Shown piece after piece: positions 37,522 through 46,726 of a stretch of 64,000 nucleotides of DNA (position 1 is its first letter; each line of letters opens with the position of its first letter). The notes below the pieces were generated by a model. That model searched no databases, was not told the DNA's origin, and saw only the letters and a program-made list of their open reading frames with translations. The position numbers and the translations under genes were made by a program. Origin of the DNA: Hyphomicrobiales bacterium (lineage in GTDB: Bacteria; Pseudomonadota; Alphaproteobacteria; Rhizobiales; Methylopilaceae); the NCBI GenBank assembly GCA_022842205.1, contig JALHQA010000002.1:363232-427231 (forward strand), in the 5' to 3' direction.

Positions 37522-38715
37522 TCCGTCGAGCCCGAAGTCGCACATCTCGTCTTCTAGCAACCGGAAAACCCCGGCGTGCTTCACGCGGCCCTGCGCGTAA
37601 AGATGCGCCACCGGCTCGGCGCGCAGCCATTTCCCGCGCGTCGCATGAACAAGCGTCACCGGCACGCGCGGATCGCATTGCGCGATGACCGCGCGCACCA
37701 TCTCGCCGCCCTGGTTCGCTTCCGCCACCAGGACATCGGCCCGATAGGCGTGATAGGCCGCGACAGCCTTTGCCGCCCAGAGATCGGGCCGCGCGGCGCC
37801 GATGGTCTCGTCTCCCAGCACGTAAACGCATCCGTCGCGTGCCCGGCCTGCAACGACGATCCCGCACGCATCCGATTTTGTACCGCCGCCCGCGGGAGGA
37901 TCGACAGCCACGGCCACGCGGCCGGGCTCCGGCACGCAATCCACTCTCGCCGCTTCGATCGTCTCGCGGGTCCACAGCGCGTCGGCGCGGCTTTCGATGA
38001 TCTCGCCTTCGAGTTCCTGCCGTCCGAGCCGTGTTCCGGCATAGCGGCCGACAATATCGGCCATAAAATTCGCCGACAGGTTCCTGGCGTTCGCGGTCGT
38101 CCCCGCATGCGTCACCGCGCAGCGCGGATCGGCCATCAATCTTTTCAGCAGCGGGATCGGCCGCGGCGTCGTCGTCACCATCTGTCGCGGGTTCGCGCCG
38201 CAGCGCAGCCCGAATTGCAGCATGTCCCACACCGCGTCCGCGCGCTTCCATTTCGCAAGCTCGTCGCACCAGGCGGCGCCGAATTGCGGTCCGCGCAGGC
38301 TGTCCGGCTCCTCCGCGGAAAAGCATTGTGCGATCGCGCCGTTCGGCCAGGTCAGTCTTTTGCGCGACGGCTCCCACAGAGGACGCTCAAACAGATCGAG
38401 CGAAAGAATGCCCGACACGCCCTCCACCATCACATCGCGCACATCCGCGAATGTCTCGCCGACAAGCGCGATGCGTTCAACGGGTTTGGCGCTGTAGTCC
38501 GGAAGGCCAAGCGCAAGTCCCCTCACCCATTCGGCGCCCGCGCGCGTCTTGCCCGCGCCGCGTCCGCCGATGAACAGCCAGATCGTCCAGTCGCCATGCG
38601 GCGGTTTCTGTTCGTTGCGCGCGATGAAACGGAAATCATGCCTTGCTTCCGCCAGATCCTCCGGCGGCATCATCTGCAGGAGTTCGTGGCCGTCCTTCTG
38701 CCGCAGCAAGCTCAT
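37420..38715 (-). CDS. GTA gp2: terminase large subunit
   Basis: 431 residues from MSLLRQKDGHELLQMMPPED (in-frame upstream codons lie within gp1). Walker A GGRGAGKTRAGAEWVRG, Walker B-like region and later RNase-H-type nuclease residues (AVDPPAGGG, DVLVAEANQGG). Packages host DNA by the headful mode. Overlaps gp1 by 80 bp. Confidence 0.93.
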   Translation of the reverse strand: MSLLRQKDGHELLQMMPPEDLAEARHDFRFIARNEQKPPHGDWTIWLFIGGRGAGKTRAGAEWVRGLALGLPDYSAKPVERIALVGETFADVRDVMVEGVSGILSLDLFERPLWEPSRKRLTWPNGAIAQCFSAEEPDSLRGPQFGAAWCDELAKWKRADAVWDMLQFGLRCGANPRQMVTTTPRPIPLLKRLMADPRCAVTHAGTTANARNLSANFMADIVGRYAGTRLGRQELEGEIIESRADALWTRETIEAARVDCVPEPGRVAVAVDPPAGGGTKSDACGIVVAGRARDGCVYVLGDETIGAARPDLWAAKAVAAYHAYRADVLVAEANQGGEMVRAVIAQCDPRVPVTLVHATRGKWLRAEPVAHLYAQGRVKHAGVFRLLEDEMCDFGLDGLSSGHSPDRLDALVWAVTELALGRSGVPRVRGI

Positions 38716-39178
38716 CCAGTCGACGCGCGATCTCGCGTCGATACTCCTCGGCGTCGAACTCGATTTCGTCGTCTTCATCGGCCTTCGAGGGAGCCGCCAA
38801 TCCGCTCGCCTCCAGGCGTTTCAGTTCATTCAATGTCCGGGCGAGGCTCGCCAGCGTCCGCGCCGAACGTTCCGAATCCCTCACTCGCGATCCCGCCGGT
38901 CCCGTCCGCGCGAGAATGCGCTCCGCCTCGATGATTTCGTTTCCGATCATCGTGCGGATGCGGTCCTTCAGCGCGTCCATATTCGCCGGCGCCGTTCCTC
39001 CCCGCCGGCAACGTGTGCCGGGCCGCGGTGTCCAGTGCAGCATCGACGCGCGGAACTGCAGCGTCCTTGCGCAGACGCCGAGCAGCCTGGCGATCCTGTC
39101 CATCGGCACATCGGTGTCTTCGTAAAGCCGGCGCGCGCACCCAAGCGCGTGCTCCGGAATATCTTTCAGGCGTCCCAT
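38636..39178 (-). CDS. GTA gp1: small terminase-like protein
   Basis: 180 residues from MGRLKDIPEHALGCARRLYE; the ribosome site GTGAGG is correctly spaced before the ATG at 39178. N-terminal helix-turn-helix (VPMDRIARLLGVCARTLQ), central coiled helix (SARTLASLARTLNELKRLEA), acidic tail. First gene of the GTA operon. Confidence 0.88.
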   Translation of the reverse strand: MGRLKDIPEHALGCARRLYEDTDVPMDRIARLLGVCARTLQFRASMLHWTPRPGTRCRRGGTAPANMDALKDRIRTMIGNEIIEAERILARTGPAGSRVRDSERSARTLASLARTLNELKRLEASGLAAPSKADEDDEIEFDAEEYRREIARRLDELAAAEGRPRTPADDAAGGSGGSKA

Positions 39179-39197
39179 CGCGCACCTCACAAACGCG

Positions 39198-39230
39198 AAG
39201 CGGCGGCCCCGTCTCCGGCGGCCGCCGCTT
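39198..39230 (-). promoter_or_regulatory. Leader hairpin between GTA promoter and gp1
   Basis: Perfect 11-bp stem AAGCGGCGGCC / GGCCGCCGCTT with an 11-nt loop, starting about 15 nt after the predicted start site. There is no T-run after it on the minus strand, so it is not a classical terminator. It could be an RNA loading site for an antiterminator or a 5' stabiliser (inference). Confidence 0.55.
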
Positions 39231-39251
39231 AAAATTCTTCAGCGTGCGTAT

Positions 39252-39293
39252 CTTGTAGCAAAGCAGCGTCGCGCTGTCAAGAACTTTTTCCTA
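39252..39293 (-). promoter_or_regulatory. Predicted GTA promoter with shared upstream element
   Basis: -35 TTGACA (39275-39280), 17-bp spacer, -10 TACAAG (39252-39257). Upstream and over the -35 lies the 18-nt element TAGGAAAAAGTTCTTGAC (39276-39293), 16/18 identical to the one before the DUF6456 gene at 50966-50983. Predicted leader is about 66 nt. Confidence 0.7.
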
Positions 39294-39416
39294 TTTGTTT
39301 CGCACGCGCCCACAATGGATGGTTAACTCTCTATTTTGACGGAATTTTTTTCTCTATCGGGCAAGGTGGAGATATAACGGCAGCAAAATAATCTGCCGCA
39401 TCCATGGGGGAATCTC

Positions 39417-39560
39417 ATGTCGTACGCGATGTTGTTTCTTCAGGTTCAGCGCGCTTCGATTCGCATCGCCGGCGCGCTCGAGTTGGGCCGAGTCCCGTCC
39501 AATGCCGACCTCAAGCTGCTCGGTCTGAAGGCGCAGATGTTCCGCCGCAAGACCATCTGA
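39417..39560 (+). CDS. Small 47-residue protein, not recognised
   Basis: Begins MSYAMLFLQVQRASIRIAG after a strong GGGGGAA ribosome site and ends MFRRKTI. It has the codon pattern of a real gene in an otherwise non-coding region. No signal peptide. Divergent from the GTA operon. Confidence 0.55.
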   Translation: MSYAMLFLQVQRASIRIAGALELGRVPSNADLKLLGLKAQMFRRKTI

Positions 39561-39981
39561 ACAGAAAAATTTTTAGCTCGCGCGGAACGCCCCACGGCGG
39601 GGCATGACGGCGGCGACCGGATCGACTTTGGCGCTTGCGGAAAAGCCGGAAGGTTCCTGTCCGTACAGTGCCAGATTCGTTTCAGGCTATATTTCCGCTG
39701 AATTTTTGATGACGCGCGTATTGCGTTGCGTTTTGTCTTGTCGTTCGCCAGTTGTGGCCGAAGCATTCGCGTCCGCGAATCTGCTGCGCGCGTTTCGTCT
39801 CGTCCGCGCTTGAAGCCTGCACCGCGTTTTGAAATCGGTGCTTGCTTAACACAAAATTACCACTACACATGACAATTGCTGTTGGCACATGTCGATATCG
39901 CTTGCCGTGTTTGGAAAAGCGAGGCCAAGGTTTCGACGTGTGTGTGATTTGAGTCGCGAACAAACCGCGGAGAAACATATC
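39561..39981. other. Intergenic region without recognised gene
   Basis: About 420 bp with an AT-rich half (39830-39900). The ORFs here are short and lack ribosome sites. It presumably holds the promoter of the histone H1-like gene; I see no confident -35/-10 pair. Confidence 0.5.
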
Positions 39982-40182
39982 ATGGCTCTGAAAGCTAAGA
40001 AGACCACGGCGAAGAAAAAGCCGGCGGCCAAGAAGAAGACCACTGCGAAGAAGCCGGCCGTCAAGCGCGCTGCCGCCAAGACGACGAAGAAGCCGGCCGT
40101 GAAGAAGGCCGCTGCGAAGAAGAAGCCGGTTGCGAAGAAGAAGCCGGCTGCGAAGCGCAAGACCGCTGCCAAGAAGAAGTAA
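39982..40182 (+). CDS. Histone H1-like Lys/Ala/Pro-rich protein
   Basis: 66 residues from the ATG at 39982, composed of repeats such as KKPAAKKK and KPAVKKAAAKK, i.e. an intrinsically disordered basic tail like eukaryotic H1 C-termini. Probably binds DNA non-specifically and contributes to nucleoid compaction. Convergent with the YcgN gene (3 bp apart). The ORF start 31 codons upstream is not supported. Confidence 0.8.
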   Translation: MALKAKKTTAKKKPAAKKKTTAKKPAVKRAAAKTTKKPAVKKAAAKKKPVAKKKPAAKRKTAAKKK

Positions 40183-40185
40183 GGT

Positions 40186-40653
40186 CTAGCGGCGACGCCG
40201 CATTCCTTTCATCGGCCAGCGAACGATCCGCGCTTCGAGTTCCTCGATCGTCAGATTGTCTTCGCTGGCCGAGAGGCGGCCCCGAACGGATATGCCCGCG
40301 CGGTGTACGCTCTCCGGATCTCCCGTGTTCAACGGATGCCAGTCCGGCAACTCTTTCTCCTCTGCCAACAAACGATAGGCACACGTCGGCGGCAGCCACT
40401 TCAATGTGCGCACCGCTTCGGGCGTCAGCCGGACGCAATCGGCCACCTTGCTTTGCCGATTTTCGTAGTCCCTGCATCGGCAGGTTCCACCATCGAGAAG
40501 AGTGCACCCGACATCGGTATAGGCGATGGCCCCGGTGTCCTCGTCCTCGAATTTCACCAGGCAGCAGCGGCCGCACCCGTCACAAAGCGCTTCCCACTCC
40601 GCCGGGGTCATGTCCTCAAGAGCCTTTTTCTGCCAAAATTTGCTTGAAAGCAT
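40186..40653 (-). CDS. YcgN/UPF0260 cysteine-cluster protein
   Basis: 155 residues from [20 protein letters not shown] (ATG at 40653; 40668 possible). Cysteine cluster [18 protein letters not shown], then [17 protein letters not shown] and [10 protein letters not shown]: eight-plus Cys of the UPF0153/zinc or iron-sulfur family. Function unknown. Confidence 0.9.
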   Translation of the reverse strand: MLSSKFWQKKALEDMTPAEWEALCDGCGRCCLVKFEDEDTGAIAYTDVGCTLLDGGTCRCRDYENRQSKVADCVRLTPEAVRTLKWLPPTCAYRLLAEEKELPDWHPLNTGDPESVHRAGISVRGRLSASEDNLTIEELEARIVRWPMKGMRRRR

Positions 40654-40751
40654 GGTGCTCGGCCTCATCCTGCCCACCCGGCTCTTGCGCCGGGCAGCGG
40701 GCCGGGTCAAGAGAGGCTTCCAGTCGCGCAAAATGCCGCTAGGACTATCTG

Positions 40752-42947
40752 GTGCGAAATCCCTTTTCCGGCGATGAGCTGGCCAAGATAAAAAGAACGC
40801 TGCTGCTGATCGACTCGGCGATCGACGCGGGCGTCTACGCACTCGGGGATTTCATCTCACGCGTTTGGGCGCGCTTTGTCGGCGTGTCCCAGGATTTGCG
40901 CATACGTGGCTGGCGGCGCGCACTCAATGAGTTCTTCTCGGAATCGCTGACGTGGGGAGCCATAGGCGCGGTCGGCATGTTGGCCCTCGCCCAGCCGGCG
41001 TTTCGGGCCACTGAAGAGGACTGGCGTTCGCGCGTCGATCTTGCCGTTACCTTTCTTGACCGCACCGGCGTCGAGATCGGCCGCCGCGGCATCCTGCAGA
41101 CCGACGCGGTCTCGTTGTCGGACATTCCGGACCATATGATAAAGGCGGCGATGGCGATCGAGGATCGTCGCTTCTTCCAGCATTTCGGCATCGACGTTCT
41201 CGGCACCTTCCGCGCGCTTGTGGAGAACGCACGCGCCAACACCGTCGTGCAGGGTGGCTCGTCGCTCACGCAGCAGCTTGCCAAGAACCTCTTCCTCTCC
41301 AACGAGCGCACGCTTGAGCGCAAGGTCAAAGAAGCATTCCTTGCCTTTTGGCTCGAGGCCAACCTGTCGAAGGAAGAGATCCTGAAGCTCTATCTCGACC
41401 GTGCCTATCTCGGCGGCGGCACGTTCGGCGTCGAAGCCGCCGCGCAATTCTATTTCGACAAGTCGGCCCGGGATCTGACCCTCGCCGAGTCGGCCATGCT
41501 CGCCGGGATGTTCAAGGCGCCGACGAAGTTTGCGCCGCACCTCAACTTGTCCGCCGCGCGTGCCCGCGCGAATGTCGTGCTCGATTCGCTCGTGGACTCT
41601 GGCTTTATGACCGAAGGCCAGGTGCACGCCGCGCGGCTCAATCCGGCAACGCCCGTGAACCGCCAGCGCGGCGGAAATCCCGACTACTATCTCGATTGGG
41701 CTTTCACGGAAGTGAAGAAGCTTTCCGACGCGGGCAAGCTCAAGGATGTCCGCTCGGTCATCGTCAAGACACCGCTCGATCCGACAATTCAGGCGAAGGC
41801 CGAGCAGTCCGTCGAGAATACTTTGCGTCAGTTTGGCGGCCAGTACGGCGTCAAGCAGGCGGCAGTCGTTCTGATGGAGCCGCTCGGCGCGGTACGCGCG
41901 ATGGTCGGCGGGCGCGACTACGGTGCGAGCCAATTCAACCGTGCGGCGGATGCGGAACGTCAGCCCGGCTCTTCGTTCAAGGTTTATGTCTACACCGCCG
42001 CCATGATGAACGGCTACAAGCCGAGTTCAATCGTTACGGACGGTCCGATCACGATCGGAAACTGGTCGCCGTCGAACTACAGTCATTCCTACGCCGGGCC
42101 GACGACGCTGATGAATGCACTCACGCGTTCGTACAATACAGTGCCCGTCCGGCTGGGCCGTGCGATCGGCCACGACAAGATCATCGAGACCGCGGCCGCA
42201 ATGGGAGTCAGAACGCCTTTGCGCAACAACAAGGCCCTGGCTCTCGGCACCTCGGAAGTCACGGCGCTCGACCAGGCGACCGGTTATTCGACGTTCGCAA
42301 ATGGCGGCTTCAAAGTCGTGCCGTATGCCGCTGTCGAGATAACCGACAATCTCGGAAGAGTGCTCTGGTCGCATGACAAGGACGCGCCACAGCCGGAGCG
42401 CACAATTCCTCCGAAAGCGATCGCCGACATGAATTCGATCCTGCTGAACGTCGTGGAGAACGGCACCGGACGCCGTGCGATCATCCCGGGTGTCCAGGTC
42501 GGCGGCAAAACCGGAACCAGCCAGGACTATCGCGACGCCTGGTTCATCGGATTCACAGGCGATTTCACTTGCGCCGTGTGGTTCGGCAATGACGACTTCA
42601 CGGGCACGCGCAACATGACGGGCGGCAGCCTGCCCGCGATGACATTTCAGGAAGTCATGTCGGTTGCGCAGATCGGCGTCGATCCGAAACCCATTCCCGG
42701 CATTGCGCCGCGCGGCGGAGGATCAGGCGTACCGATGGCGGCGTCCGGTCTCAATACGCCTGACGCCAGCCTGTCGGGACGCATTCCGCGCGGAGCGGCC
42801 GTCGTGCTCGACGAAATACGCTCGCTCATGGAACGCGCTTCCGGCGCCACGGCCGGCGTCTCGTCCGATCGTGCGCCCGCCGGGACCTCCGGTGCGATTT
42901 CCCCACCCGTCAGCTCGGTCATGTTCAACGGCCGCGGCCTGCAGTAA
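40752..42947 (+). CDS. Class A penicillin-binding protein (transglycosylase/transpeptidase)
   Basis: 731 residues with GTG start. One membrane segment ([16 protein letters not shown]), transglycosylase domain ([13 protein letters not shown] with catalytic Glu; [15 protein letters not shown]), transpeptidase domain with active Ser in [17 protein letters not shown] in TRSYNTVP and [13 protein letters not shown]. Polymerises and cross-links peptidoglycan. C-terminal Pro/Gly-rich tail. Confidence 0.93.
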   Translation: MRNPFSGDELAKIKRTLLLIDSAIDAGVYALGDFISRVWARFVGVSQDLRIRGWRRALNEFFSESLTWGAIGAVGMLALAQPAFRATEEDWRSRVDLAVTFLDRTGVEIGRRGILQTDAVSLSDIPDHMIKAAMAIEDRRFFQHFGIDVLGTFRALVENARANTVVQGGSSLTQQLAKNLFLSNERTLERKVKEAFLAFWLEANLSKEEILKLYLDRAYLGGGTFGVEAAAQFYFDKSARDLTLAESAMLAGMFKAPTKFAPHLNLSAARARANVVLDSLVDSGFMTEGQVHAARLNPATPVNRQRGGNPDYYLDWAFTEVKKLSDAGKLKDVRSVIVKTPLDPTIQAKAEQSVENTLRQFGGQYGVKQAAVVLMEPLGAVRAMVGGRDYGASQFNRAADAERQPGSSFKVYVYTAAMMNGYKPSSIVTDGPITIGNWSPSNYSHSYAGPTTLMNALTRSYNTVPVRLGRAIGHDKIIETAAAMGVRTPLRNNKALALGTSEVTALDQATGYSTFANGGFKVVPYAAVEITDNLGRVLWSHDKDAPQPERTIPPKAIADMNSILLNVVENGTGRRAIIPGVQVGGKTGTSQDYRDAWFIGFTGDFTCAVWFGNDDFTGTRNMTGGSLPAMTFQEVMSVAQIGVDPKPIPGIAPRGGGSGVPMAASGLNTPDASLSGRIPRGAAVVLDEIRSLMERASGATAGVSSDRAPAGTSGAISPPVSSVMFNGRGLQ

Positions 42948-42989
42948 ATTCACCTCAGGGCAATCGCCCGCACTCTGGCGGTCTGATCC

Positions 42990-43571
42990 GTGCGGCTCAT
43001 TCTCCAACTGCTCATGATCTGCGTGATCGCGGCCGGTGTCGGGCTCGGGCTGACGGCGCTTGCGGTGCGCCACCCTCCCGCACTCGACATCATCCAGGAC
43101 GGCGCGTGGGTCGCCATCGCGAAAGAAGGCGCGCCGGAAGTCGATGCCTACGCCCTCGCCGCGCTCGCCCATCGCGGTGAAGTTCCACATTCCATCGCAG
43201 ATGGCTTGACCTTTCGTGCCAAGGACGACGACGAGGGCAACGCCCTGTCCGGATCATGTACGTACATGATATCCGGCACCGTCCCCTCCGTCCGCTTGTG
43301 GTCGCTCGGCGCCTACGATCTCGATGGAAATCGCTTGGCCAATCCTGCGGAGCGGTTTGGCTATACGAACGTCGATGCAGTGCGCGATGCGGATGGCGCG
43401 GTGCACATCGCCGTTTCGCCTGAAGCCCTGCCCGGCGACTGGCTGCCCGTATCCCCCGGATTGAACTTCATCCTCGTGCTGCGGCTCTATGACACCACCG
43501 CCGCCGCCATTTCCGGAGGACGTGCCGCGCCCGAACTCCCCGCCATACGGCGCATCGGGTGCAACACATGA
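42990..43571 (+). CDS. DUF1214 membrane-anchored protein
   Basis: 193 residues: N-terminal transmembrane helix (MRLILQLLMICVIAAGVGL) and a periplasmic DUF1214 domain (SCTYMISGTVPSVRLWSLGA; LPGDWLPVSPGLNFILVLRLYD). Usually paired with a DUF1254 gene, as here (4-bp overlap). Function unknown. Confidence 0.85.
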   Translation: MRLILQLLMICVIAAGVGLGLTALAVRHPPALDIIQDGAWVAIAKEGAPEVDAYALAALAHRGEVPHSIADGLTFRAKDDDEGNALSGSCTYMISGTVPSVRLWSLGAYDLDGNRLANPAERFGYTNVDAVRDADGAVHIAVSPEALPGDWLPVSPGLNFILVLRLYDTTAAAISGGRAAPELPAIRRIGCNT

Positions 43572-44098
43572 GATGGCCATTCTTCATCATCAGCGGAATC
43601 CTGATCGGCTGCGTGCTCCACATCGTGTCGCTGCTGGCTGTTCCGGTCCTCGCCCCGCGCGATGCTTACAAGCGCCTGGAAGCGCTCGGCGGGGAGAATA
43701 CGGCGATCCTGCTCGACACCGCATCATCTGATAAAAGCCTGCCGTTTCTGGATCCGGCGTTCCTGTACGCGGTGTGCCGTTTCGATCTGTCGGACGGCCC
43801 GGTGCGCCTGCGCGTGCCTCTGGCTGGAGAATACGTCTCCATGTCCTTCCACAGCCGCGACGGGCGGGCCTTCTTTTCTCTGAACGACCGTTCCGCACTC
43901 GGCACCGTGCTCGATGTCGAGATGCGCGATGAAGCCGACGAGGCCGCGAAATCGCTGCCGCTCGGCGCCGGCACGATATCCGTCAGCGCTCCCGAGCCGG
44001 TGGGCTTCGTTCTGGTTCGCGCGTTCTCGCAGTTCGCAAGTTCGACAAAGTCACGCCGCGAAGAACTGTCCAAGACGGTGTGTACGCCGCGCACCTGA
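43568..44098 (+). CDS. DUF1254 membrane-anchored protein
   Basis: 176 residues from the ATG at 43568 that overlaps the DUF1214 stop. N-terminal membrane helix (FFIISGILIGCVLHIVSLLA) and a DUF1254 domain (DPAFLYAVCRFDLSDGPV, MSFHSRDGRAFFSLNDR). Ends flush with the convergent gene. Confidence 0.85.
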   Translation: MRWPFFIISGILIGCVLHIVSLLAVPVLAPRDAYKRLEALGGENTAILLDTASSDKSLPFLDPAFLYAVCRFDLSDGPVRLRVPLAGEYVSMSFHSRDGRAFFSLNDRSALGTVLDVEMRDEADEAAKSLPLGAGTISVSAPEPVGFVLVRAFSQFASSTKSRREELSKTVCTPRT

Positions 44099-45082
44099 TC
44101 ATTTGCCGTAGACGGCGAATTGCGGCGGCGGTGGCGGCAGGACGCCGATTTCGATCTCGAATGCCGTCAGTTCCTGCTCGGCGCCGATCGCGGCATCGTC
44201 GGGCGTTTCGATCACGAGGCGCTGAAGCGCGAAACGGTAGATATCCGCCCGCTCGCGCATGCTCTTTTGCACGGTCCACACAAGCAGCCTGTTTTCCTCG
44301 ACGCGCCCATACGCGTCCTCGGTTTCCTCCCGCGTGAGATCGGGCGTCCGTTCCAGGCTGCGCAGTCGCACACCGTCATATTCCGCGACCGTGTTCGCCA
44401 CGACGACGAAGTTGGGATAAAGAGCGCGGTCGTTCCGGATATCCATCTCAAGCCGCGCAAACCGCGCTCCGCTCGAGCGGTAATCACGAGAGAGAAGCTT
44501 CTTCACATAATTGTCGCGGCTCGGCACCGTATCCTCGACGGAAATGATGCGCGTACGTCGCATCTCCGCGAGCCAGCGCTGAAAATATTGCCGCTCAAGC
44601 TGGGGCATCAAAAGCGCCCACGAGCGATCGCGCAGCTCGCGCTCGTAGTCGGTGTAGCGAAAATCGGAAACAGGTTCCCTGCGGAATTTGGCGCCGAGTT
44701 TACCGAAAAACGGCAGCACATCGTCATGTATGACCGAGGGCCGCGGACGGCCGAAATCACCGAGCGGCGCAGAGATTCCCTGCGCGACGCCAAAGAGACA
44801 CGCGACAAGCGCCAGCGAAAAACGTTTCAGGGCCGCCGCCGTGATCGCGCGCGGCCTCCTCGCGATTTTTCCGCAGGCTGGTCCGCCACCGGCAATGGGC
44901 GCTCGTAGCGCACACCGGTGAAGAGCAGAAGTTTGCCCAACTCTCCGGTCGCGCCCGCGCTTTTCGTGCCGTGCAGCGAAGGTTGAAAGGTCAACAAGGT
45001 TCCCATCGGTCTTCTCCGCATCGGACGATCGCACCGCAAAGCCATCGCTGGCTCGCGGCACGAAACCCGCCCGCGAGGCCAT
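44099..45082 (-). CDS. Hypothetical exported protein
   Basis: Up to 327 residues; the start is uncertain. A signal-like stretch (ALKRFSLALVACLFGVAQG) lies around residue 85, so the mature secreted part is about 225 residues, but no good ATG is placed just before it. The conserved-looking part includes FRYTDYERELRDRSWALLMP and YPNFVVVANTVAEYDGVRLR, ending with a Pro run. Not recognised. Confidence 0.65.
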   Translation of the reverse strand: MASRAGFVPRASDGFAVRSSDAEKTDGNLVDLSTFAARHEKRGRDRRVGQTSALHRCALRAPIAGGGPACGKIARRPRAITAAALKRFSLALVACLFGVAQGISAPLGDFGRPRPSVIHDDVLPFFGKLGAKFRREPVSDFRYTDYERELRDRSWALLMPQLERQYFQRWLAEMRRTRIISVEDTVPSRDNYVKKLLSRDYRSSGARFARLEMDIRNDRALYPNFVVVANTVAEYDGVRLRSLERTPDLTREETEDAYGRVEENRLLVWTVQKSMRERADIYRFALQRLVIETPDDAAIGAEQELTAFEIEIGVLPPPPPQFAVYGK

Positions 45083-45242
45083 TAGGAAAACAGCAAGGTT
45101 AACTGATCGTTATTTTTTGGAGGGTCATGTGCGCGGGGCCGGAAAGCGCTCCGCCGGCGAGTCCTTTTGGACACACCGGATGCAGGGTTAACGAAACGCT
45201 AAGGCGTCGCGCGCTAGGGTGTTGGCAGCGGCGGGGCGTAGC

Positions 45243-46352
45243 GTGAGCCAGAACCAGTATCAGTTTCGCGGACTTGAGCGTCTGGCATCCGAGCACGGTC
45301 TCGATATCCGGGCGACGGTGCTGCGCGTCGCCACGGACCTGTTCTGCCAGACGCGCCTGCATTCGCCAGCCGACATCGCACGCTACACGGACCTGGCACT
45401 CGCTCTTCTGGAATATGTCGACGCCGATACCCGCAAGGCGGTCGCGGAAAAGCTCGCGCGGGCGCCTCATGCGCCGGAACGGCTGCTGCGTCAGCTTCTC
45501 GATGACGACGACGTCACCGTCACCGGCGCGATTCTTTCGGAGTCAAAAGCGCTGAGCCGTGAAAACTTCTCCGGCTTGCTGTCCGAGTGCGGTCCCGCGG
45601 AAGCCGCGGCCATTGCGCGTCGGAGCGACATAGACCTGCAGACGATCCGGCTTCTCGCTAGCCATTCGCATCTTCTTGTCGTTGAAACGCTGATAGAGAA
45701 CGCGGCGCTGCATTTCGATCCGGCAACCGTCCGGCTTCTTGTCGACAGGCTGCGAGATCGCCCCGCTCTCGCCCGGCTGCTTCTTGCGCGCCCGGACATT
45801 TCTCCCGAACAGCTTACGCCTCTTTACCTGGAGGCTCAGCCGGACATGCGCGCGCGGATGCGCGAGGCATTGGAAGCGCGGCTGCCGCCGACAGCTCCGT
45901 CCGTTCCGCTCGAAGCCGTCTCGGAGCTCAACGATGCGGTCATTGCCGCGGAGCGCGAACGCGTCGGAGCGTCGCTCGGCAAGGCTCTCCGGCTGGACCC
46001 GGCCGGCATAGCGCGTATCCTGAACGACCCGACGGGCGAAGTCTTCGTCCTCGCTCTTGCCGCCGCCGGGATCAAGCGCGCGCCTGCTGTACGCCTGCTT
46101 CTCATTGCTGCCGTTCCCGAAGTGCGCATGTCGGTGAATCTCATTCACACTGCGGCCGACATCCACGAGTCGACATCCCGGCGCGTCGCCCGCGAAATCG
46201 TAGCCGCGGTTGCCGGCGAACGGCGCGCGACAGCGGGCACGTTTGAGCCGCACATGCACCCGTCCTCGACGCCACAGCGTGTTTTCGGCCAAAGGCGCCG
46301 TCCTTTGCCGCTGCAGAAACCGTTGCGACGCACGGACATCGCGGGCCGCTGA
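45243..46352 (+). CDS. DUF2336 domain protein
   Basis: 369 residues from a GTG at 45243 (TTG 45219 also open). Helical-repeat pattern typical of alphaproteobacterial DUF2336 proteins: VRKAVAEKLARAPHAPERLL-like segments, SHSHLLVVETLIENAALHF, LLLARPDISPEQLTPLYLEA. Probably a cytoplasmic scaffold or signalling protein; no enzymatic motif. Confidence 0.8.
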   Translation: MSQNQYQFRGLERLASEHGLDIRATVLRVATDLFCQTRLHSPADIARYTDLALALLEYVDADTRKAVAEKLARAPHAPERLLRQLLDDDDVTVTGAILSESKALSRENFSGLLSECGPAEAAAIARRSDIDLQTIRLLASHSHLLVVETLIENAALHFDPATVRLLVDRLRDRPALARLLLARPDISPEQLTPLYLEAQPDMRARMREALEARLPPTAPSVPLEAVSELNDAVIAAERERVGASLGKALRLDPAGIARILNDPTGEVFVLALAAAGIKRAPAVRLLLIAAVPEVRMSVNLIHTAADIHESTSRRVAREIVAAVAGERRATAGTFEPHMHPSSTPQRVFGQRRRPLPLQKPLRRTDIAGR

Positions 46353-46688
46353 TCAGGCAAGTTCCAGGAAGTGCCGCCCCTGGCGGTCTTCGACATCAAC
46401 GATCCAGAGATCGGGGTCGAATTTAAGCTCGCGATCCAGCTTTTCCTGCACCGAGACCGCGTCGCCGACTTTCTCGACCGGAATGAAAAGCCTGTCGCGC
46501 GTATCTTCGCTTGAGATCAACGCCTGGGGAGCCTGCGCAAACAGCACGCGCGTTCCATCGAGACGATCGAGCACAACAAAGATCGCTCCCGCCTCGGGCG
46601 CGCCACGACGCGTAACGACAGCATAAGCGCCTTCGATGTGGCAGCGGCGTATATAGGCTGCCACCCAGATGGACGATGTCAGACGCAT
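46353..46688 (-). CDS. DUF1491 family protein
   Basis: 111 residues, SIWVAAYIRRCHIEGAYAVV at the start, then RGAPEAGAIFVVLDRLDGT and DPDLWIVDVEDRQGRHFLEL. Matches DUF1491, a short alphaproteobacterial family of unknown function. Convergent with DUF2336 (adjacent stops). Confidence 0.88.
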   Translation of the reverse strand: MRLTSSIWVAAYIRRCHIEGAYAVVTRRGAPEAGAIFVVLDRLDGTRVLFAQAPQALISSEDTRDRLFIPVEKVGDAVSVQEKLDRELKFDPDLWIVDVEDRQGRHFLELA

Positions 46689-46726
46689 GGGTCCAGCATG
46701 ACGCGGCCGAGCGTCCTCGTCTACTC

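Noticed and set aside
20373..39293. Ordinary temperate prophage
   Set aside because: No integrase, repressor, replication or att-like direct repeats; gene order and sizes are those of a GTA.
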